DNA of 64,000 bases from Paenibacillus sp. J23TS9 (GTDB lineage: Bacteria > Bacillota > Bacilli > Paenibacillales > Paenibacillaceae), in NCBI RefSeq assembly GCF_018403225.1, contig NZ_BOSG01000004.1:124001-188000 (forward strand), written 5' to 3'. The notes beneath the pieces were generated by a model. That model saw only the letters and a list, made by a program, of their open reading frames with translations, had not been told where the DNA came from and did not search any database. Positions 1 through 8,627 of this stretch are shown in pieces (within the stretch, counting starts at the first letter, position 1; every line of letters starts with the position of its first letter). The position numbers and the translations under genes were made by a program.

Positions 1-13
1 GAAGATTTTTCAT
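1..13 (-). CDS. 5' end of a gene running off the window (probably solute-binding protein)
   Basis: The first 13 bases, read on the minus strand, are ATG AAA AAT CTT C. A strong ribosome binding site (AAAGGGGAG) lies about eight bases upstream. Only M-K-N-L is visible. It follows two LplB/YtcP-type permeases, where the extracellular solute-binding lipoprotein normally sits, so that identity is an inference from gene order only. Confidence 0.55.
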
Positions 14-49
14 AGATACAACTCCCCTTTATGTTGTTTATGGCAAAGA

Positions 50-958
50 TCAGCCCTTTACGGAACCAATCATAACACCCTGGACAAAATATCGCTGTAG
101 GAACGGATAAATAGCAATGATCGGAACCGTCGCTACAATAATAACTGCATACTTAACCAATGCTGCAATTTCGGCTTTGCTGTTCATCGCTGCTGCTGTA
201 GAAGCGTCAATCGCCCCGCCGCCCTGAGCGGCCATTTCCTGCAGAACCAGAATTTGGCGCAAAACAAGCTGCAGCGGATATTTCGCTGAATCATTCAAAT
301 AAATGAGAGCCGAGAAATAGCTGTTCCAGTTGCCCACACCATAGAACAATGCCATTACCGCGATAATCGGCATCGACAGCGGCAGGATAATCTTAATGAA
401 CAATCTCATATTGGTACAGCCGTCAATCTGGGCAGCCTCCTGCAGCTCCTTCGGAATTGAGCTCTGAAAGAATGTGCGGGAAACAATGATGTTCCAGATG
501 GATGCAGCCGATGGGATCACAATTGCCCACATCGTATTAATCATGCCCAGCTGCTTGATCAGCAGGTAGGTTGGCACCAGGCCCCCACCAAAAAACATCG
601 TGACCATGAACATCCCCATAAAAAAGTTACGTCCGACAAAGTCCTTGCGGCTTAATGCGTAAGCTGCTGGCAGCGTAACAACCAGATTAATGGTCGTTCC
701 CACCACGGTATATAGGATGGTGTTCCCGTAACCCGTCCAAATGCTGGAGTTCTCAAATACTCTTTTGTATCCGTCAAAAGTAATCCCTTTCGGCCACAGC
801 CACATTTCCCCGGAACCGACATACTTCGGATCGCTGATCGACGCACTGATCATATAGACCAAGGGATAGAATACGACAAGGAAAGCAAGTAATACGTAAA
901 TGTAATTGCACAGCAGAAACAATTTATCGCGTTTGGTTTCTCTAACACCTGAAAGCAT
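50..958 (-). CDS. Carbohydrate ABC transporter permease (YtcP/LplC type)
   Basis: Inner-subunit permease of a CUT1-like sugar importer, 302 residues with about six membrane segments. The cytoplasmic EAA loop that contacts the ATPase is visible as QEAAQIDGCTNMRLF in the second half, followed by LPLSMPI. The C-terminus (QRYFVQGVMIGSVKG) is typical of the YtcP branch. The start has GGAGGG six bases upstream. It lies 15 bp after the LplB-type partner and before the start of a probable binding-protein gene, so the three form an operon. No ATPase is encoded nearby; this family usually shares a general MsmX-type ATPase. The sugar cannot be read from sequence. Its paralogue at 7717-8610 has the same layout. 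Confidence 0.93.
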   Translation of the reverse strand: MLSGVRETKRDKLFLLCNYIYVLLAFLVVFYPLVYMISASISDPKYVGSGEMWLWPKGITFDGYKRVFENSSIWTGYGNTILYTVVGTTINLVVTLPAAYALSRKDFVGRNFFMGMFMVTMFFGGGLVPTYLLIKQLGMINTMWAIVIPSAASIWNIIVSRTFFQSSIPKELQEAAQIDGCTNMRLFIKIILPLSMPIIAVMALFYGVGNWNSYFSALIYLNDSAKYPLQLVLRQILVLQEMAAQGGGAIDASTAAAMNSKAEIAALVKYAVIIVATVPIIAIYPFLQRYFVQGVMIGSVKG

Positions 959-973
959 CCATGTCCCTCCTTT

Positions 974-1936
974 CTACCACAAACTATTCTCGCTCGTCCG
1001 GCGGACGATCTGATTGACGACAACCAACAGTACCGCGTTGATCACGGAATTAAACAAACCGATCGCTGTCGAGAAGCTGTACTGGGCATCCACTAGCCCT
1101 GAGCGGTACACAAAAGTGGAAATGACGTCTGAAGATCCCATATTCAGCGGGTTCTGCAGCAATAGAATCTTTTCAAAACCTACTCCCAGCAGACTTCCCA
1201 TATTCAGAATGAGCAGGATGGTCATCGTCGGGATAATCGTTGGAATGTTAATATGACGAATACGCTGGAACCGTGACGCCCCGTCAATGATCGCTGCTTC
1301 GTGAAGCCCCGGATCCACTCCCGATAACGCTGCCAAATAAATGATCGTTCCCCAGCCTGCGCTCTGCCATACGCCCGAGAAGACGTACATCGTCTTAAAC
1401 CATCGTGGATCCGTTAGAAAATCAGGAGCATTAAACCCCAGCCCTTCAATCAGATGAACGACAATCCCGGTCGACGGAGACAGGAATGTAATGATCATCC
1501 CCGCCATGACGACGACGGAAATAAAGTGAGGCGCATACGTGACCGTTTGAGCCAATTTCTTAAAGAAGCCCGTTCTCACTTCATTGAAGGCAAGTGCCAG
1601 AATGATCGGAATCGGAAATCCGATAGCCAGTTCATACAAGCTGATGCTTAATGTGTTCCATATCAAGTCCCAAAAGTAATAAGAATCAAAGAATCGAGTA
1701 AAATGATCGAAACCGACCCAAGGGCTGCCCGTAATCCCTTTTGTTGGAATGAAGTTTTTAAACGCGATTTGAATGCCATACATCGGTCCGTAAGAGAAAA
1801 TAAGAAAGTAGAAAAATGCGGGTGCAATGAAGATATACAGTTCCCAGTTCTGAATAATTCTCTTCCATACACCTTTGTCTGCCTTTCTCGGTTTCAGCAT
1901 CGCACTGCCCGAGATGGAAACTTTAGTATCCTGCAT
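974..1936 (-). CDS. Carbohydrate ABC transporter permease (LplB type)
   Basis: Partner permease of the importer, about 320 residues with six predicted membrane segments. The N-terminal segment has the family signature ELYIFIAPAFFYFLIFSYGP, and the EAA loop reads HEAAIIDGASRFQRI. The frame is open to 1987, but the ATG at 1936 has AAGGGG seven bases upstream and the upstream one has no ribosome site, so 1936 is chosen. It is the first gene of the operon and is preceded by a cre site at 2001-2014, which predicts catabolite repression. Confidence 0.92.
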   Translation of the reverse strand: MQDTKVSISGSAMLKPRKADKGVWKRIIQNWELYIFIAPAFFYFLIFSYGPMYGIQIAFKNFIPTKGITGSPWVGFDHFTRFFDSYYFWDLIWNTLSISLYELAIGFPIPIILALAFNEVRTGFFKKLAQTVTYAPHFISVVVMAGMIITFLSPSTGIVVHLIEGLGFNAPDFLTDPRWFKTMYVFSGVWQSAGWGTIIYLAALSGVDPGLHEAAIIDGASRFQRIRHINIPTIIPTMTILLILNMGSLLGVGFEKILLLQNPLNMGSSDVISTFVYRSGLVDAQYSFSTAIGLFNSVINAVLLVVVNQIVRRTSENSLW

Positions 1937-2000
1937 AGGATCACCCCTTCCTGTTTTAAATGTAATTTCTCCAGCACTCGTTCTCATGAAATGTGAGTTT

Positions 2001-2014
2001 TGCTAGCGCTTACA
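2001..2014 (-). promoter_or_regulatory. CcpA catabolite-response element (cre)
   Basis: On the minus strand this reads TGTAAGCGCTAGCA, a full match to the cre consensus TGWAAGCGYTWNCA. It lies 64 bp upstream of the first permease start, consistent with glucose repression of this sugar importer. Confidence 0.7.
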
Positions 2015-2280
2015 TGTTTTACGATAGATGACGCTAGAATCTTCGTAAATATGTCATTTTCCGTATCCCCTGAAAGCGCTATACATCAAGGTTTTTAAGA
2101 CACTGACAACTGAAGATGACAAGAAGACAATATGTCATTTTTGCTCGAAGTAAAGGCTTTCATTTTAACATCAATTTTGACCAACCATCATAAAATTGGA
2201 AGAAATTCCAAGCGAAACACCCCCGTAGTGATCATCCTTCCACCGGGAAGTTAGCGTTTTCGAACGTAAAAACGAACATC
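2015..2280. other. Intergenic, AT-rich, no gene seen
   Basis: No open frame with a ribosome site was found here. The region presumably carries the promoter of the permease operon; I could not identify convincing -35/-10 boxes. A near-palindrome TGAAAGCGCTATACA at about 2068-2082 resembles a cre but is one base too long. Confidence 0.5.
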
Positions 2281-2312
2281 AAAAAGACCAAAGGATGGTA
2301 TCCCTTGGTCTC
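2281..2312 (-). terminator. Rho-independent terminator
   Basis: On the minus strand the stem GACCAAGGGAT / ATCCTTTGGTC (one mismatch) is followed directly by a run of Ts. It closes the minus-strand cluster that starts near 5.8 kb. Confidence 0.8.
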
Positions 2313-2357
2313 GTTAACTTATCCATATGAACTTTTACAATGACCCTATTGGCAAAA

Positions 2358-2468
2358 TCACTTTGTCGTTGTCTTTATAAATTCCTGGCCATCCCACTTG
2401 TACGTGTCTTCGATCGTCTTACCCTTCGCGTTATCATAATACGTCTTCGGAAAGGATTGGCTGCCGCT
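2358..2468 (-). pseudogene. C-terminal remnant of an unidentified protein
   Basis: Directly after the DUF4184 gene, the minus strand is open for 36 codons ending KTYYDNAKGKTIEDTYKW and then a hydrophilic tail with a normal stop. It has no start codon and is preceded by a stop. The residue pattern looks like a real C-terminus of a small secreted or repeat protein, followed by a terminator, so I read it as the surviving end of a deleted gene. Confidence 0.45.
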
Positions 2469-2475
2469 TTACTCC

Positions 2476-3210
2476 CTAGACCTTCCGGAATAGGAGCCCC
2501 ATCATGATGATTCCTAAAATCAAACCCGATATGGGCGAAACGACAAGAACTCCTGGTAAGTTCGTACTTGCTGTAAAAAGCAGCTTACCCAGCGTGGTTG
2601 CCATGGCGGTGACGATTACGCCTGTCCAGTATCTCATCTTTCGGTTCATGGATATTCTTTTCAAAGCTGTGGTTGAACAGGTCGCTCTGTTCAATAGAAA
2701 TAATATGATGAGCAGTTCAGCCAAAATACCGCAAACCGACAGCGAGTATTGCAGCAGTTTAAAGGCCGGAAGGCCGAAATACATGCTTTGCAGGGCCGGA
2801 AACCTCAACACAAAATATCCGGATTTATGAGTAAATGCATCAATAAATACATGGCTGTAAAATCCAATGACAACGGAAACCAAAAAAACAACCCAGCTCT
2901 TCAGCCGACGATAGTCAAAGGCGTTGATAAGTCCGGATGTCCTTACATCCAGGTTAAACATAGACGGCAAATGTAAGGCGAATGGCTTCATGATGAGCTG
3001 CAGCAATAATAGAATCACGGTGCAAATCGGGATGGCTTGCAGCAGCAGCCCTTTATGCGTATGCCCAATCCACTGATACGGCTCCAAAGCGATGAAATAT
3101 TCAAAATCCGGGGCCATGCTCCCAAGAATAAGCCCGGTTATGCTGATATAGCCCGGTTTCATAAACTTGGCCGGAATGATATATATGGGATGTGCGAATG
3201 TAAATGGCAT
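2476..3210 (-). CDS. DUF4184 family integral membrane protein
   Basis: A 244-residue protein opening MPFTFAHPIYIIPAKF, followed by ITGLILGSMAPDFEYF. That histidine- and aspartate-containing N-terminus is the hallmark of DUF4184, whose members resemble membrane metal-dependent hydrolases of the YdjM group. It has about five hydrophobic segments and a histidine-rich stretch HVFIDAFTHKSGYF near the middle. AAGGAG lies upstream of the ATG. The function is unknown. It sits 27 bp after a P-loop kinase gene in a run of small same-strand accessory genes. Confidence 0.8.
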   Translation of the reverse strand: MPFTFAHPIYIIPAKFMKPGYISITGLILGSMAPDFEYFIALEPYQWIGHTHKGLLLQAIPICTVILLLLQLIMKPFALHLPSMFNLDVRTSGLINAFDYRRLKSWVVFLVSVVIGFYSHVFIDAFTHKSGYFVLRFPALQSMYFGLPAFKLLQYSLSVCGILAELLIILFLLNRATCSTTALKRISMNRKMRYWTGVIVTAMATTLGKLLFTASTNLPGVLVVSPISGLILGIIMMGLLFRKV

Positions 3211-3237
3211 AAGTATCTCCTTGAGGGTTACACAGGA

Positions 3238-3771
3238 TTATGACCGCAGAAAACGGACTACGGCATCCACTCTTTCGCTCACCGATTGATCCCCTTCGAT
3301 TCTGAGAACCGGACAAGCCAAATCGGACATCCAATCTTCATGCAGGGCCCTGCTTCTGACTTCTTTTCCCGCTGAATCATATAGCGCTGCCCATTCCAAA
3401 AATGCCTGCGATTGCGAATACATACGGCCGCCAGGAAGAATTTCTTCCCCATATCTATGTAATTCCCGTTCTCTCAATCTTTGAAGCCGAAGCTCCTGTG
3501 GAACATATAGAAAAACAACCAGGTCGAACGCGGTCTTCACCTCGTCTCCCCAACCGCAAATGGCTCCAGATAGAATCCACTTCTCATACTGCGAGAGGTC
3601 TTCTTTTAAAAGCTTAATTCTCTCCTTCGGCTCCCTCGGCTTGCTGAATTTTTCGATCCAGAAATATTCATCTCCATCCATATTCACATGAGGAAGTTGC
3701 AAGCTCAGTTCTTTTCCAAGAGTCGTAGCTCCGGTACCTGATGCGCCAAATATATGTATCCGATTGTACAT
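3238..3771 (-). CDS. P-loop NTPase, adenylate-kinase-like (topology-modulation type)
   Basis: 177 residues. The N-terminal Walker A motif GASGTGATT is followed by HVNMDGDEYFW, the base/phosphate-binding DxD-like segment of small kinases that act on nucleotides or metabolites. The arginine-rich lid LRERELHRYGEE lies at about residue 120. The start has GGAGG six bases upstream. It begins one base after the phosphatase-family gene ends, so the two are cotranscribed. The substrate is unknown. Confidence 0.8.
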   Translation of the reverse strand: MYNRIHIFGASGTGATTLGKELSLQLPHVNMDGDEYFWIEKFSKPREPKERIKLLKEDLSQYEKWILSGAICGWGDEVKTAFDLVVFLYVPQELRLQRLRERELHRYGEEILPGGRMYSQSQAFLEWAALYDSAGKEVRSRALHEDWMSDLACPVLRIEGDQSVSERVDAVVRFLRS

Positions 3772-3772
3772 G

Positions 3773-4588
3773 CTAACCTCCAGCCTTTAAACTCAGTCCT
3801 TCTCTCACCAATTGCAGCATCTGTTCTTGATGATCGGGATGGCATGCAATCATGTAGGGTTCGTTGCTCATGCCGTCAAATGGATTGCCATCAAAATCAA
3901 GGACGACTCCTCCAGCTTCCTTGACCATCAAGATGCCGGAGTACAAATCATCTCCTTCCGAATTGTACAAGACGATTCCATCCAGATCGCCCTTGGCGAG
4001 CATACACCACTGCAAGGTTGGCGCCCACAGCCGCATCATTCGCTTAAATCTTATATCAATAAACTGCCGCAGTTGAACCGCCTTCGGGTCATTTTGTACT
4101 TTGTGGCCTTGAATCCATCCAATGTTCCCCCTGAGGAAGTTGGGGTTGCTTTTAACATGAACCGGCTTATCATTGCAATACGTTCCCTCACCAGCCACAG
4201 AGACAAACAGCCGGTCTGTTAATGGCTCATAAACGACGCCAAGAACGGGGTGTTTTTTATACATCAGCGTTATGGATACCGAAAAAACCGGAAGCCCAAT
4301 GGCAAAATTATTCGTTCCATCGAGCGGATCGATCAGCCACAGCCAATCATTTTCCGGTCCAATGATCCCGGCTTCCTCGCTGTGGATCTGATGATCCGGG
4401 AAAACAGCCCGAATCTGCTCAAGGATGATTCCCTCAGCAAGGTGATCCACCTCGGTTACGACATCTCCAAATTCGTCTTTGGCTTGTATATCGGCAATAT
4501 CATCAAATTTTTCCTTGGCGATTTGTCCAGCCTGCCGTATGACTTGAATGGATAATTCTTTTGCGGTTTGGATAACTTGTTGATCCAT
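3773..4588 (-). CDS. Inositol monophosphatase family protein
   Basis: 271 residues with the lithium-sensitive phosphatase core: HSEEAG (first metal ligands), WLIDPLDGTNNFAIGLPVFSVS (metal-binding DPxDGT plus substrate loop) and late GGVVLDFDG. Family members hydrolyse inositol-1-phosphate, histidinol-phosphate, PAP or fructose-1,6-bisphosphate; sequence alone does not choose. The late motif has V-L-D instead of the usual W-D, which may alter substrate choice. AGAGGTG precedes the ATG. It is cotranscribed with the kinase-like gene downstream. Confidence 0.88.
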   Translation of the reverse strand: MDQQVIQTAKELSIQVIRQAGQIAKEKFDDIADIQAKDEFGDVVTEVDHLAEGIILEQIRAVFPDHQIHSEEAGIIGPENDWLWLIDPLDGTNNFAIGLPVFSVSITLMYKKHPVLGVVYEPLTDRLFVSVAGEGTYCNDKPVHVKSNPNFLRGNIGWIQGHKVQNDPKAVQLRQFIDIRFKRMMRLWAPTLQWCMLAKGDLDGIVLYNSEGDDLYSGILMVKEAGGVVLDFDGNPFDGMSNEPYMIACHPDHQEQMLQLVREGLSLKAGG

Positions 4589-4642
4589 ACTTCACCTCTG
4601 TACGTTAGATTAACAGCATAAAATTGGGGGTAATGAACTCTT

Positions 4643-5155
4643 TCACTTCACAAAGTAAGTCATCAATTCTTCGTCAAATCCTTGTCCTTGATAGATTAAT
4701 GCATCCTTCTCGACTCCATAGGTGACAAAACCCAATCTTTTATACAGCTCTGCCGCTGCATGGTTTGCCGTGACGACCGAGAGCTGGATTTGCTGCAGAC
4801 CTTCGATTTCTGTCCCTCTGTTGAGTATTTCCTGCATAAGGTCTCTGGCGATTCCTTTTCCCCGGTGTTCAGGAGACACATACACTCCCCAGATCATTCC
4901 TTTATGCCGGACTTTCATGCCCTGTTCCCTCCGGAACCCCGCGATCCCCATCAGCTCGTTGTTCTCAGTGAATGCTCCTAAAATATAATTGTCAGGTTCA
5001 TTGTTAATTTTCAATATAACTTCATTCATCGGCGTGTGCACGTAATCCTCATAGGAAGAACCGAAGGCCTCCGGATTGGATTGTAATGCTTCCAGCCGCA
5101 GCTTCCAGAATTCATTCGCCTGCTCTCGTTTTATGTTTCTGATATGCATTATCAA
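4643..5155 (-). CDS. GNAT family N-acetyltransferase
   Basis: About 170 residues. The acetyl-CoA loop is visible as VYVSPEHRGKGIARDLMQ (motif A), followed by the C-terminal LSVVTANHAAAELYKRLGF (motif B), typical of small GNATs. AGGAGG lies ten bases before TTG (5155) and sixteen before the in-frame ATG (5149); TTG fits better. The gene overlaps the 3' end of the PLPC-like gene closely, implying coupling. The acceptor is unknown; relatives acetylate amines of antibiotics, proteins or polyamines. Confidence 0.85.
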   Translation of the reverse strand: MIMHIRNIKREQANEFWKLRLEALQSNPEAFGSSYEDYVHTPMNEVILKINNEPDNYILGAFTENNELMGIAGFRREQGMKVRHKGMIWGVYVSPEHRGKGIARDLMQEILNRGTEIEGLQQIQLSVVTANHAAAELYKRLGFVTYGVEKDALIYQGQGFDEELMTYFVK

Positions 5156-5156
5156 T

Positions 5157-5807
5157 TTATGAAAGCCTCCTCTCGGCATCCATTCCCCATTCATAGAATA
5201 AAGCAGTTAATTCATTCGATGTATTTTCAATAAATGTCTTTACTCTATCTTCATTAAAATAACGGGTTTCGATTGCCGGTCCATTCCGTGCATCTTGAAG
5301 CCATGCTATCTTAATATCTCTGTATTGGCTTACTTCCTGCTGTGTCACGAATGGGGCAATAGGATAGGCATATGCCTTCTGCAATCCGGTAATTACATGA
5401 TCTGCCCATTCTTCAGATTGTAATAGATTAAATTCAACCTGGCTGACTTCTAGATTGTAAGTGTTCCTTATGTCGCCCTGTTCTCCTGAATATTCCTTTT
5501 CAAAATCAGCATAAACCGTATGTGTCCATCTGATATCCGCATAAATATGAGCAAAATACCCCAGCACAAATTCCTTCCATTCCGCTTCCGGGTTCTTATC
5601 TACGTATGCAGCACAATTCGTTTTAAGCGTTTCATGACTTGGAAAACGGCCTTCACTCATCAGATGAGTAGCACCCTTTTCAATTCTGGTTACATGATCT
5701 CGCGCATGAATGGCATCTGGTGAAATACTGCCTAACAGAAATCCAGGTGAAGGATTGGAAAGACAAACTTTTTCTGCTATTGCAAAATGAACCATTGGCC
5801 AGGGCAT
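5157..5807 (-). CDS. Zinc-dependent phospholipase C-like (PLPC superfamily) protein
   Basis: 216 residues. The N-terminus MPWPMVHFAIAEKV, followed by GFLLGSISPDAI and later LGYFAHIYADIRWTH, shows the H...D...H...D spacing of the zinc-dependent PLPC-like family (PF00882-type). The start ATG has GGAGG seven bases upstream. No signal peptide is seen, unlike secreted phospholipases. A paralogue lies at 41042-41629, suggesting this family circulates in the accessory DNA of this genome. The substrate is unknown. Confidence 0.7.
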   Translation of the reverse strand: MPWPMVHFAIAEKVCLSNPSPGFLLGSISPDAIHARDHVTRIEKGATHLMSEGRFPSHETLKTNCAAYVDKNPEAEWKEFVLGYFAHIYADIRWTHTVYADFEKEYSGEQGDIRNTYNLEVSQVEFNLLQSEEWADHVITGLQKAYAYPIAPFVTQQEVSQYRDIKIAWLQDARNGPAIETRYFNEDRVKTFIENTSNELTALFYEWGMDAERRLS

Positions 5808-5976
5808 GATATAACCTCCATTCATTCAAGTTCATAAATTCACCGATATTACACAGGTATACTCACAGTTTACTATAATTACATAATATAGGAAGCGAAT
5901 ACTATACATCTGTTTTATCATTTTCAAGCCCTATTCCACGATTATGGAGAAATTTCTAATTGATGAACAGCTTACA

Positions 5977-6016
5977 GAAAGAAGGAACCCGGGTTCACAC
6001 CTGGGCTCCTTCTTAT
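5977..6016 (-). terminator. Terminator-like hairpin after binding-protein gene
   Basis: A long stem: AAGAAGGAGCCCAGG pairs with CCCGGGTTCCTTCTT around a six-base loop, followed by TTC on the minus strand. It ends the transporter operon 9578-6059. Confidence 0.75.
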
Positions 6017-6058
6017 GAATCGAAGTGCATGATATCTTTACGGCAACTGGCTTAAGCT

Positions 6059-7675
6059 TTATTTAATCGACTGAAAGCGGTCATACGTATTTTGATAGAT
6101 TTGAAGGAACTCCTCAAGTCCACTCTTCTTCAATTGTGCCAGATATCCGTCCCATTCCGCATCAATATTTCCATCAATGACCCATTGTGCCTGCTTCTTT
6201 TTCACAAATGTAGATATGTCAGTGCTCAGCACGTTCAAACGGTCCGAATCCTCCACGGTGAAGAACATGCCAGCTGGCAGCGTGAATTTCTTCATGAATG
6301 GCTGGTAAATGTCCAAATATTCCAACCGTGTTTTTATTTTGGACGACAGTTCAATTTTTTTGTACGTATCCCCCAGAATAGCAACGGTTCCGCCGTAGCA
6401 AGGACTTTCCGAGCATCGGAAGTCATCATAGCTCATTCCCTCCGGAGTCGGGAGGAAGTCATATTTATCTCCGTTCGTTTCCTTGAAATTAACGCCTACG
6501 GGGCCGAGCTCCCATTCAATGGAATGGCGCTCTTCATAGATCGTATCGATCCAGCGCATCGATTCCTCTAAATGCTTATTAGCTGAAGTAAGGGCAAATC
6601 CGCTTTTGGATACGGCAAGGGTTTCATACATATTAACAATCTGCTGACCCTGCGGGCCTTTTAACGGCTTCGTCGGAACATAGTTTTTCGCATTCTCCGA
6701 CCCAACCACGTTTTCAGCATTATACCCCGTGAATGCCCCCAGAATCGGACCGCCTGTACTGTGGCCTTTAGCGAAATAGAGATTACGGTCCTGGGTGTAG
6801 GCTTCGGGATCGATCAGGCCCTCTTTGTAAAGGGTATTCAAATATTTGATGGTTTCCTTAAATTCGGGTGTAATGGCTGTATAGGACACTTTGCCGTCTT
6901 GAACCATCACATGCGAGCTGTTGTCCGGAAGCCCGAATGACCCGAACAGTCCAAAGATGCCGTTAAGTGTATTTCCGTTGGAGAAGCTGAATGGAATCTC
7001 ATCCTTTTTTCCGTTACCGTTCAAGTCTTGATCCTTGAATGCCTTCAGAACCTGTTCGAATTCCGCTGTTGTCGTTGGTACGGATCGTCCGAGCTTATCC
7101 AGCCAGGTCTTGTTGATGAAATACACTTCCCCCAGTTCATTAGCACCTTCTGTTATTACATTCGGAATCGAATAGATATGTCCGTCGGGAGCTGTAACCA
7201 CCTTCTTGATGTCCGGGTTTTCTTCCAGCAGCTTTTTGATGTTGGGTGCGTATTGGTCGATCAGCTTCTCAAGCGGAATCAATAATCCTTGCGTGCCGTA
7301 CTTGAGTATATCCGCATCCGTCAGACTGCTGCCGCCGAAGAAGGCGTCCGGCAGGTCACCGCTGGCAAACATCAAATTCTTCTTCTCCTCATAGCCTTGC
7401 TCGGAAGCATCCCAATCAATGTGTATATTCGTTTGTGCCTCCATGTCCTGTACGACCTTCAGCTGATCCATGTTCTTTTTTTGCTGGTTCGCCTTACTAA
7501 TCACAAATTTCAGCGTAAGTTTGTCTTTTACGATGGGATAACCTGTTAGATTGAAATTACTCGTCGGTTGAGCCGTTTGCTCATCAGAAGAAGAGGTTTT
7601 GCTGCAGCCAGAGAGGATCACCCCCATTGTTACTGCTAGTAGCAGAGCAGGCCGAAGGATACCTTTAACATTCAT
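6059..7675 (-). CDS. Extracellular solute-binding lipoprotein (LplA type)
   Basis: 538 residues. The N-terminus is a lipoprotein signal peptide ending VILSGC (lipobox), followed by a serine/threonine-rich linker. The rest is a type 1 extracellular sugar-binding fold; the stretch FKDQDLNGNGKKDEIPFSF includes the calcium-like DxNxNGxxDE element common in the LplA/YtcQ branch. It would be anchored outside the membrane and hand an oligosaccharide to the permeases encoded directly upstream (42 bp gap). It is the last gene of the operon, before a terminator. The sugar is not predictable. Confidence 0.93.
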   Translation of the reverse strand: MNVKGILRPALLLAVTMGVILSGCSKTSSSDEQTAQPTSNFNLTGYPIVKDKLTLKFVISKANQQKKNMDQLKVVQDMEAQTNIHIDWDASEQGYEEKKNLMFASGDLPDAFFGGSSLTDADILKYGTQGLLIPLEKLIDQYAPNIKKLLEENPDIKKVVTAPDGHIYSIPNVITEGANELGEVYFINKTWLDKLGRSVPTTTAEFEQVLKAFKDQDLNGNGKKDEIPFSFSNGNTLNGIFGLFGSFGLPDNSSHVMVQDGKVSYTAITPEFKETIKYLNTLYKEGLIDPEAYTQDRNLYFAKGHSTGGPILGAFTGYNAENVVGSENAKNYVPTKPLKGPQGQQIVNMYETLAVSKSGFALTSANKHLEESMRWIDTIYEERHSIEWELGPVGVNFKETNGDKYDFLPTPEGMSYDDFRCSESPCYGGTVAILGDTYKKIELSSKIKTRLEYLDIYQPFMKKFTLPAGMFFTVEDSDRLNVLSTDISTFVKKKQAQWVIDGNIDAEWDGYLAQLKKSGLEEFLQIYQNTYDRFQSIK

Positions 7676-7716
7676 CTCAATAATCCCCTTTATCTATCCG
7701 ATTATTTTTGAACTCA

Positions 7717-8610
7717 TTAGCCTTTAATGGACCCTATCATGACTCCCTTTACAAAATACCGCTGCAAGAAAGGATACAGCACAAGTACCGGCAAGCTCGA
7801 AACAATAATCGTTCCATACTTCATAATCTCTGCGATTCTAAGCATGCTTCCGTCATCGGATGCACCCAGAGTCGATTCAGCCGGAGCCTCATTCACAATT
7901 AAGATTTCACGTAATACCAGCTGCAAAGGATATAGACGCTCATCCCGCAAATAAATGAGACCCTGGAAATAAGCGTTCCAATGAGCGACCGCGTTAAACA
8001 GCACCATCACGGCTACGATCGGCATGGATAAAGGCAATACGATTTTAAGAAAAAAGCGGGTAATCGAGCTTCCATCGATTTCAGCAGATTCCTGCAGCTC
8101 TTTCGGGATACTCGATTGAAAGAAGGTACGGGTAATGATCATGTTATAAGCCGTTAAGGCGCCCGGAACGATTTGGGACCAGATGGTATTGGTCATTCCA
8201 AGATTTTTAACTAACAGGTAAGTGGGAATCAGCCCACCGCCAAAAAACATCGTAAAGACGATCATCAGCATAAAAAAGTTACGTCCCATCAGTTCAGAGC
8301 GGGATAGCGCATAAGCACCCGGCAAGGTTAAGACAACACTCAATAAAGTTCCGAGAAACGTATATATCAGGGTGTTTTTATAACCGTTCCATATATTCCC
8401 TTCCATGAATATCCGATGATACCCCTCAAAGGTAATGCCCTTGGGAAACAACCATACGCTTCCGGTGTTCACGCTGTCCGGATCACTGAATGAGGAGATG
8501 ACGACGATGTAAAGCGGATATATAATCGCCAGCAAGATCAAGGACATCAACGTGTAATTTGCGATATCGAACACACGGTCGAACCCGCTTTTGCGAGTAT
8601 GTATACTCAT
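7717..8610 (-). CDS. Carbohydrate ABC transporter permease (YtcP/LplC type)
   Basis: 297 residues from the ATG with GGAGAGGAG upstream (the open frame extends to 8634). It has six predicted membrane segments, EAA loop QESAEIDGSSITRFF, and C-terminus QRYFVKGVMIGSIKG nearly identical to the paralogue at 50-958. It is preceded by 17 bp from the LplB partner and followed by the binding lipoprotein, making a complete importer except for the ATPase. Confidence 0.93.
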   Translation of the reverse strand: MSIHTRKSGFDRVFDIANYTLMSLILLAIIYPLYIVVISSFSDPDSVNTGSVWLFPKGITFEGYHRIFMEGNIWNGYKNTLIYTFLGTLLSVVLTLPGAYALSRSELMGRNFFMLMIVFTMFFGGGLIPTYLLVKNLGMTNTIWSQIVPGALTAYNMIITRTFFQSSIPKELQESAEIDGSSITRFFLKIVLPLSMPIVAVMVLFNAVAHWNAYFQGLIYLRDERLYPLQLVLREILIVNEAPAESTLGASDDGSMLRIAEIMKYGTIIVSSLPVLVLYPFLQRYFVKGVMIGSIKG

Positions 8611-8627
8611 AATGGATCTCCTCTCCC

